From Castellaniella sp035707805 (GTDB lineage: Bacteria; Pseudomonadota; Gammaproteobacteria; Burkholderiales; Burkholderiaceae_B): a stretch of DNA of 64,000 nt. The position numbers were made by a program, and so were the translations under genes. The stretch's first letter is position 1. Each line of letters begins with the position of its first letter. Of this stretch, positions 59,440 through 64,000 are shown one piece after another. Where the stretch lies: contig DASSTS010000004.1 of assembly GCA_035707805.1 (NCBI GenBank), forward strand, positions 88,010 through 152,009, read 5' to 3'. A model generated the notes under the pieces. It did not search any database and was not told the DNA's origin. It saw nothing but the letters and a program-made list of their open reading frames with translations.

Positions 59440-60966
59440 TCAGAAGAAGCCCAGGGCCTCGGGGCTGTAGCTCACCAGCAGGCACTTGGTCTGCTGGTAG
59501 GCGTTCAGGGCCATCTTGTGCGTCTCGCGCCCGATGCCCGACTGCTTGTAGCCGCCGAAGGCCGCATGGGCGGGATACAGGTGATAGCAGTTGGTCCAGA
59601 CCCGCCCCGCCTGGATCTGCCGGCCCACGCGGTAGGCCTGCGACCCGTCCCGCGTCCATACCCCGGCGCCCAGGCCGTAGTCCGTGTCGTTGGCGATCTG
59701 GATGGCCTCTTCCTCGTCCCGGAACGTCATCACCGAGGCCACAGGCCCGAAGATCTCTTCCTGGAACACCCGCATGCTGTTCTTGCCGAACAGCAGGGTG
59801 GGCTTCACGTAGAAGCCCTGGTCCAGGCCGGCGCCCGGCACGTTGCGCGCGCCGCCGGTTAGGCATTGCGCGCCCTCGTCGCGGCCGATGTCGATGTAGC
59901 CGAGGATCTTCTCCATCTGCGCCTGCGAGACCTGCGCGCCCAGCATGGTGGAGGCGTCCAGCGGGTGGCCGGTCTTCATGGATTCCACGCGCCGGATCGC
60001 GCGCTCGATGAAGGGCTCGTAAATGGATTCCTGCACCAGGATGCGCGACGGGCAGGTGCAGACCTCGCCCTGGTTCAGGGCGAACATGCTCAGGCCTTCC
60101 AGCGCCTTGTCCAGGAAGGCGTCGTCCCGGTCCATCACGTCGGCGAAGAAGATGTTGGGGCTCTTGCCGCCCAGCTCGACGGTGCTGGGAATCAGGTTGT
60201 CGGCGGCCGAATGCAGGATGTGCCTGCCGGTCGGCGTCGAGCCGGTGAAGGCGATCTTGGCGATGCGCTTGCTGGAGGCGAGCGCGGCGCCGGCCTCCTT
60301 GCCGAAACCGTTGACGATGTTGAGCACGCCCGGGGGCAGCAGGTCGCCCACGAGCTCCATCAGCACCAGGATGGAAGCGGGCGTCTGCTCGGCGGGCTTG
60401 AGCACCACGCAATTGCCGGCGGCGAGCGCGGGGCCGAGCTTCCAGGCCGCCATCAGCAGCGGGAAGTTCCAGGGGATGATCTGGCCCACAACGCCCATGG
60501 GCTCGTGGAAATGATAGGCCACCGTCGTCCTGTCGATCTCGGAGATCCCGCCTTCCTGGGCGCGGATGCAGCCGGCGAAATAGCGCAGGTGGTCGATGGC
60601 CAGCGGCAGGTCGGCGGCCATCGTCTCGCGCAGCGGCTTGCCGTTGTCGATGGTCTCGGCAACCGCCAGCAGGCGCAGGTTCTGCTCCATCCGGTCGGCG
60701 ATGCGCAGCAGCACCCCGGCGCGCTCGGCCACCGAGGTTTCACCCCAGGCCCGCCGGGCGGCATGCGCGGCATCCAGAGCCGCGTCCACGTCGGCCGCAT
60801 CCGAGCGAGGCACTTCGCAGAAGACCTGGCCGGTGATGGGCGAGAGATTGTCGAAATAGCGGCCGGCGGCGGGCGCCACCCAGCGCCCGCCGATGTAGTT
60901 CTCGTAATGCTTCTTGTAGGGAAAGCCGATGTCGATCCCGAAGTGCTTCAGATCGGTCATGTCCAT
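59440..60966 (-). CDS. acoD: NAD-dependent acetaldehyde/aliphatic aldehyde dehydrogenase
   Basis: Oxidises acetaldehyde or similar aldehydes to acids. The 508-residue protein starts with KHFGIDIGFPYKKHYENYIGG, the usual AcoD/ExaC N terminus, has IIPWNFPLLMAAWKLGPALAAGN, general base Glu264 (VELGGKSPN) and nucleophile Cys303 (NQGEVCTCPSR; a second Cys at 305 is also typical of this group). AAGGAG lies 7 bases before the ATG at 60964-60966. It is divergent from acoR and preceded by a sigma-54-type promoter. Confidence 0.93.
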   Translation of the reverse strand: MDMTDLKHFGIDIGFPYKKHYENYIGGRWVAPAAGRYFDNLSPITGQVFCEVPRSDAADVDAALDAAHAARRAWGETSVAERAGVLLRIADRMEQNLRLLAVAETIDNGKPLRETMAADLPLAIDHLRYFAGCIRAQEGGISEIDRTTVAYHFHEPMGVVGQIIPWNFPLLMAAWKLGPALAAGNCVVLKPAEQTPASILVLMELVGDLLPPGVLNIVNGFGKEAGAALASSKRIAKIAFTGSTPTGRHILHSAADNLIPSTVELGGKSPNIFFADVMDRDDAFLDKALEGLSMFALNQGEVCTCPSRILVQESIYEPFIERAIRRVESMKTGHPLDASTMLGAQVSQAQMEKILGYIDIGRDEGAQCLTGGARNVPGAGLDQGFYVKPTLLFGKNSMRVFQEEIFGPVASVMTFRDEEEAIQIANDTDYGLGAGVWTRDGSQAYRVGRQIQAGRVWTNCYHLYPAHAAFGGYKQSGIGRETHKMALNAYQQTKCLLVSYSPEALGFF

Positions 60967-61056
60967 GTCAGTCTCCTTGCGTCAGGATGCGCGCCCGGAG
61001 GGCCCGGGCGGCGGTTCCGCCGGCGCCCCATGCGCCGGCCTCCTCTCCCATTCAAA

Positions 61057-61071
61057 GCAAAAGCCATGCCA
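61057..61071 (-). promoter_or_regulatory. Sigma-54 promoter of acoD
   Basis: Read on the minus strand: TGGCAT-GGCTT-TTGC, with 10 bases between the GG and GC pairs. It lies about 90 bases before the acoD ATG and downstream of the AcoR-type repeats. Confidence 0.65.
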
Positions 61072-61148
61072 AGCACGGGGCGGATGGGCTTTCCTTGCGC
61101 CCCGCGCAATGGCATACTGATCGGAAATCTGGTTTGGAAACAGGGACT

Positions 61149-61208
61149 TGTCGCAAAGTGCGACAGTCGCCCCTGCATTGTGCGACGGTGCCGCTGCAAT
61201 CTGCGCCA
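61149..61208. promoter_or_regulatory. Three phased activator-site repeats, probable AcoR binding sites
   Basis: Repeat 1 is a perfect dyad, TGTCGC-AAAGT-GCGACA (61149-61165). Repeats 2 and 3, starting at 61171 and 61192, keep the core GCA-N3-TGCG-M-C. Spacings of 22 and 21 bases put all three on one face of the helix, 78 to about 137 bases upstream of the sigma-54 promoter. Confidence 0.65.
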
Positions 61209-61237
61209 CCCGGCTCGCGATTCGGACGGAGACGCCC

Positions 61238-63106
61238 ATGCAGCACCTACCCCCGCTCGTCCTCTCCACCAGCCCCCGGCCCCGCGCGGCCGCCGGCATC
61301 CGCCAGTCCTGGCTGCGTTGCGCCGACCTGGACCCCCGTCTGCTGGCCGACCCCGATCCCATGCCCCTGGCCGACCTCAAGCTGCGGATCGAGGCGCACC
61401 GGCCCCTGCTGGGACACGCCGAGCCCAGCCTCTGCGCCCTGGGATCCCTGGCGGATTCCACCGGCAGCATCGTGGTGCTGGCCGACCCCAGCGGCCTGAT
61501 CCTGCACGAACGCGGCAATCCTGCATTCCTGGACAAGGCGCAGCGCGTCGCCCTGCAGCCGGGCGTCAGCTGGGCCGAGTCGCGGCGCGGCACCAACGCC
61601 ATCGGGACGGCGCTGCACGAAGGCCAGGCGGTCGCCGTCCACGGCGGGGAACACTTCCTGGCCCGCAACCGCATCCTCAGCTGCCATGCGGCGCCGGTCT
61701 TCTCCGCCCGCGGCGAGATCCTGGGCATCCTCGACCTGACGGGCCCGGCCGCCACCCTCTGCGACTACGCCCTGCCCCTGGTGCGGCGCCTGGCCCGGGG
61801 CATCGGCAACCGGCTGCTGAGCGACAGTCCGCTGCGGCGCATGGTCTTTCACGCCGGCGCGCAGGACGCCTCCGACGCCGAGCCGGCCATCCTGCTGCTC
61901 GATGACGAGGCGCGCATCGCCGGCGCCAACGAGGCCGCGCTGCAGGCGCTGGACGCCGGCTGGCAGCTGATCGGCACGCCGTGGTCGCAGTGGATCGACG
62001 GCGCGCTGCGCGACGGACCGGGGCAATGGCGCCGCCATGACGGCCGCCCGCTGGCCGGGCGCCTGGAGGCCCCCGCCCGTGCGGCCCGCCTCGCCGCCCG
62101 CTCCCGGCCTGCGCAGCAGCCGCCCAGGCCGGCGGACCCGCCCAGCCTGCCCGAGCCGGACGCCGCCCAGCGCACGCTGCTGCGGCACGGCATCCAGGCC
62201 ATCGATGCCGGGCTGGCCGTGCTGCTGCACGGCGAAACCGGCACCGGCAAGGAGGTCCTGGCGCGCCACATCCACGCCCGCAGCGCCCGCCGCAACGGCG
62301 CCTTCATCGCCATCAACTGCGCGGCGCTGCCCGAGCACCTGATCGAATCCGAGCTGTTCGGCTACGAGGCGGGCGCCTTCACCGGCGCCCGGCGCGACGG
62401 CGCGCGCGGCCTGCTGCGCCAGGCGCACCAGGGCATCCTGTTCCTGGACGAGATCGGCGATATGCCCCTGGGCCTGCAGACCCGACTGCTGCGCGTGCTG
62501 CAAGAGCGCGAGGTCCAGCCGCTGGGCTCGGAAAAACGCTTTCCGCTGGACTTCGGCCTGATCAGCGCCAGCCACCAGGACCTGCAGGCGCTGGTGGCCC
62601 GCGGCCTGTTCCGCGCGGACCTCTACTACCGCCTGCAGGACATGCCGCTGGAACTCCCGCCGCTGCGCCAGCACCCCGACCTGGCGGGCTTCGTGGCCGG
62701 ACAATACCGGCTGCTGGGCGGACGGATCCACCCCGACGCCGCGGCGGCGCTGGCCCGGCACGCCTGGCCGGGCAACTACCGGGAACTGCGCAGCGTCCTG
62801 CGGCGGCTGCGATGCCAGTACCCGGACCAGCCGGCCATCACCCCCGCCCTGCTGCCCGCCGGCCTGGCGGCCCCCCCGGCCCTGCCGGCGGACGCCGAGG
62901 CCGGCGCGCCACCGGCCGGCGGGCCGCACGACGCCGTTTCCCGCCGCATGCCCCAGCCCCCGGCCCCGGATACCGCCGCCGTCCGCCTGCGGGACCTCGA
63001 ACAGGCCGCCATGCGCCAGGCGCTGCAAGACTGCGGCGGCAACGTCAGCCAGGCGGCGCGCCGCCTGGGCGTGCACCGCAGCACCCTGTATCGCAAGCTG
63101 AAATGA
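61238..63106 (+). CDS. acoR: Sigma-54-dependent activator AcoR
   Basis: Activator of 622 residues without a receiver domain. N-terminal sensor part: a GAF-like domain (about 60-210; SCHAAPVFSARGEILGILDLTG) and a short PAS-like region near 220-270. AAA+ domain about 300-520 with GETGTGKEVLARHIH, SELFGYEAGAFTGAR (intact GAFTGA) and GILFLDEIGDM. Fis-type helix-turn-helix at the C terminus (NVSQAARRLGVHRSTLYRKLK). The ATG at 61238 follows GGAGA. It is divergent from acoD, which it should activate in response to acetoin, ethanol-derived or aldehyde effectors. Confidence 0.92.
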   Translation: MQHLPPLVLSTSPRPRAAAGIRQSWLRCADLDPRLLADPDPMPLADLKLRIEAHRPLLGHAEPSLCALGSLADSTGSIVVLADPSGLILHERGNPAFLDKAQRVALQPGVSWAESRRGTNAIGTALHEGQAVAVHGGEHFLARNRILSCHAAPVFSARGEILGILDLTGPAATLCDYALPLVRRLARGIGNRLLSDSPLRRMVFHAGAQDASDAEPAILLLDDEARIAGANEAALQALDAGWQLIGTPWSQWIDGALRDGPGQWRRHDGRPLAGRLEAPARAARLAARSRPAQQPPRPADPPSLPEPDAAQRTLLRHGIQAIDAGLAVLLHGETGTGKEVLARHIHARSARRNGAFIAINCAALPEHLIESELFGYEAGAFTGARRDGARGLLRQAHQGILFLDEIGDMPLGLQTRLLRVLQEREVQPLGSEKRFPLDFGLISASHQDLQALVARGLFRADLYYRLQDMPLELPPLRQHPDLAGFVAGQYRLLGGRIHPDAAAALARHAWPGNYRELRSVLRRLRCQYPDQPAITPALLPAGLAAPPALPADAEAGAPPAGGPHDAVSRRMPQPPAPDTAAVRLRDLEQAAMRQALQDCGGNVSQAARRLGVHRSTLYRKLK

Positions 63107-63132
63107 ACGGGGCCGCCCGAAGGCGGCCCCGT
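63107..63132. terminator. Stem-loop terminator between acoR and rpoD
   Basis: ACGGGGCCGCC (63107-63117) and GGCGGCCCCGT (63122-63132) form an 11-base perfect stem with a CGAA loop, starting right after the acoR stop and 36 bases before the rpoD stop. It probably ends both convergent transcripts. Confidence 0.65.
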
Positions 63133-63167
63133 CCGTCGCGGCGCTGACTGCCGCAGACCTTGCCTAC

Positions 63168-64000
<833 letters not shown>

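Noticed and set aside
61149..61208. Possible CRISPR-like or satellite array
   Set aside because: Only three short, degenerate repeats with 21-22-base phasing next to a sigma-54 activator gene; this fits activator sites, not CRISPR repeats with unique spacers.

Overview
The window is chromosomal DNA from a very GC-rich betaproteobacterium. The recCBD order, the AraC-type pobR beside pobA, the protocatechuate 4,5-cleavage operon and the tripartite and Liv-type transporters suggest Burkholderiales, probably Alcaligenaceae (inference; no rRNA is present to confirm it). Genes are tightly packed, often with 4-base ATGA stop/start overlaps. No intergenic gap exceeds 300 bases, and I saw no tRNA, rRNA, insertion sequence, prophage or CRISPR array.

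Layout. 1-11.7 kb: the end of nnr (cut by the window edge), an acyl-CoA ligase, and recC-recB-recD, all on the minus strand. 11.8-20.6 kb: housekeeping and envelope genes (a YggS PLP protein, a CpxP/Spy-like periplasmic protein, an NlpC/P60 lipoprotein), a thiosulfate dehydrogenase pair (tsdB-tsdA), a BaeSR-like two-component system, a YadGH-like ABC exporter and a class V aminotransferase. 20.7-23.2 kb: a degenerate EAL-HDOD protein overlapping a BenE benzoate transporter. 23.3-30.5 kb: a benzoylformate decarboxylase, an aromatic aldehyde dehydrogenase and a TRAP transporter in one operon, with a divergent LysR regulator.

30.5-46.3 kb: a full protocatechuate 4,5-cleavage pathway (galD, ligJ, ligK, ligI, ligA, ligB, ligC) reads into a Liv-type ABC transporter whose last ATPase carries a fused hemerythrin domain. 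A divergent LysR gene follows, then a small dehydrogenase/aldo-keto reductase operon that shares an operator-like element with the pathway operon, then a second orphan binding protein. 46.3-54.5 kb: vanB, vanA and a MarR regulator (vanillate demethylation), a hydrolase, a second protocatechuate-type dioxygenase (alpha and beta subunits), and pobA (4-hydroxybenzoate hydroxylase), with two related AraC regulators that share an upstream motif. 54.5-59.4 kb: dctD-dctB and divergent dctA (C4-dicarboxylate sensing and uptake) with a textbook sigma-54 promoter layout. 59.4-64 kb: acoD with divergent acoR (sigma-54, three phased activator-site repeats) and the 3' part of rpoD.

How it fits together: vanillate (VanAB) and 4-hydroxybenzoate (PobA) both become protocatechuate, which the lig operon opens and converts to pyruvate and oxaloacetate. 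The decarboxylase/aldehyde dehydrogenase pair can supply benzoate-type acids from aromatic 2-keto acids taken up by the TRAP system. Dicarboxylate uptake (DctA) and aldehyde oxidation (AcoD) sit beside this aromatic catabolic block. All functions are assigned by reading translated motifs; none was checked by database search.
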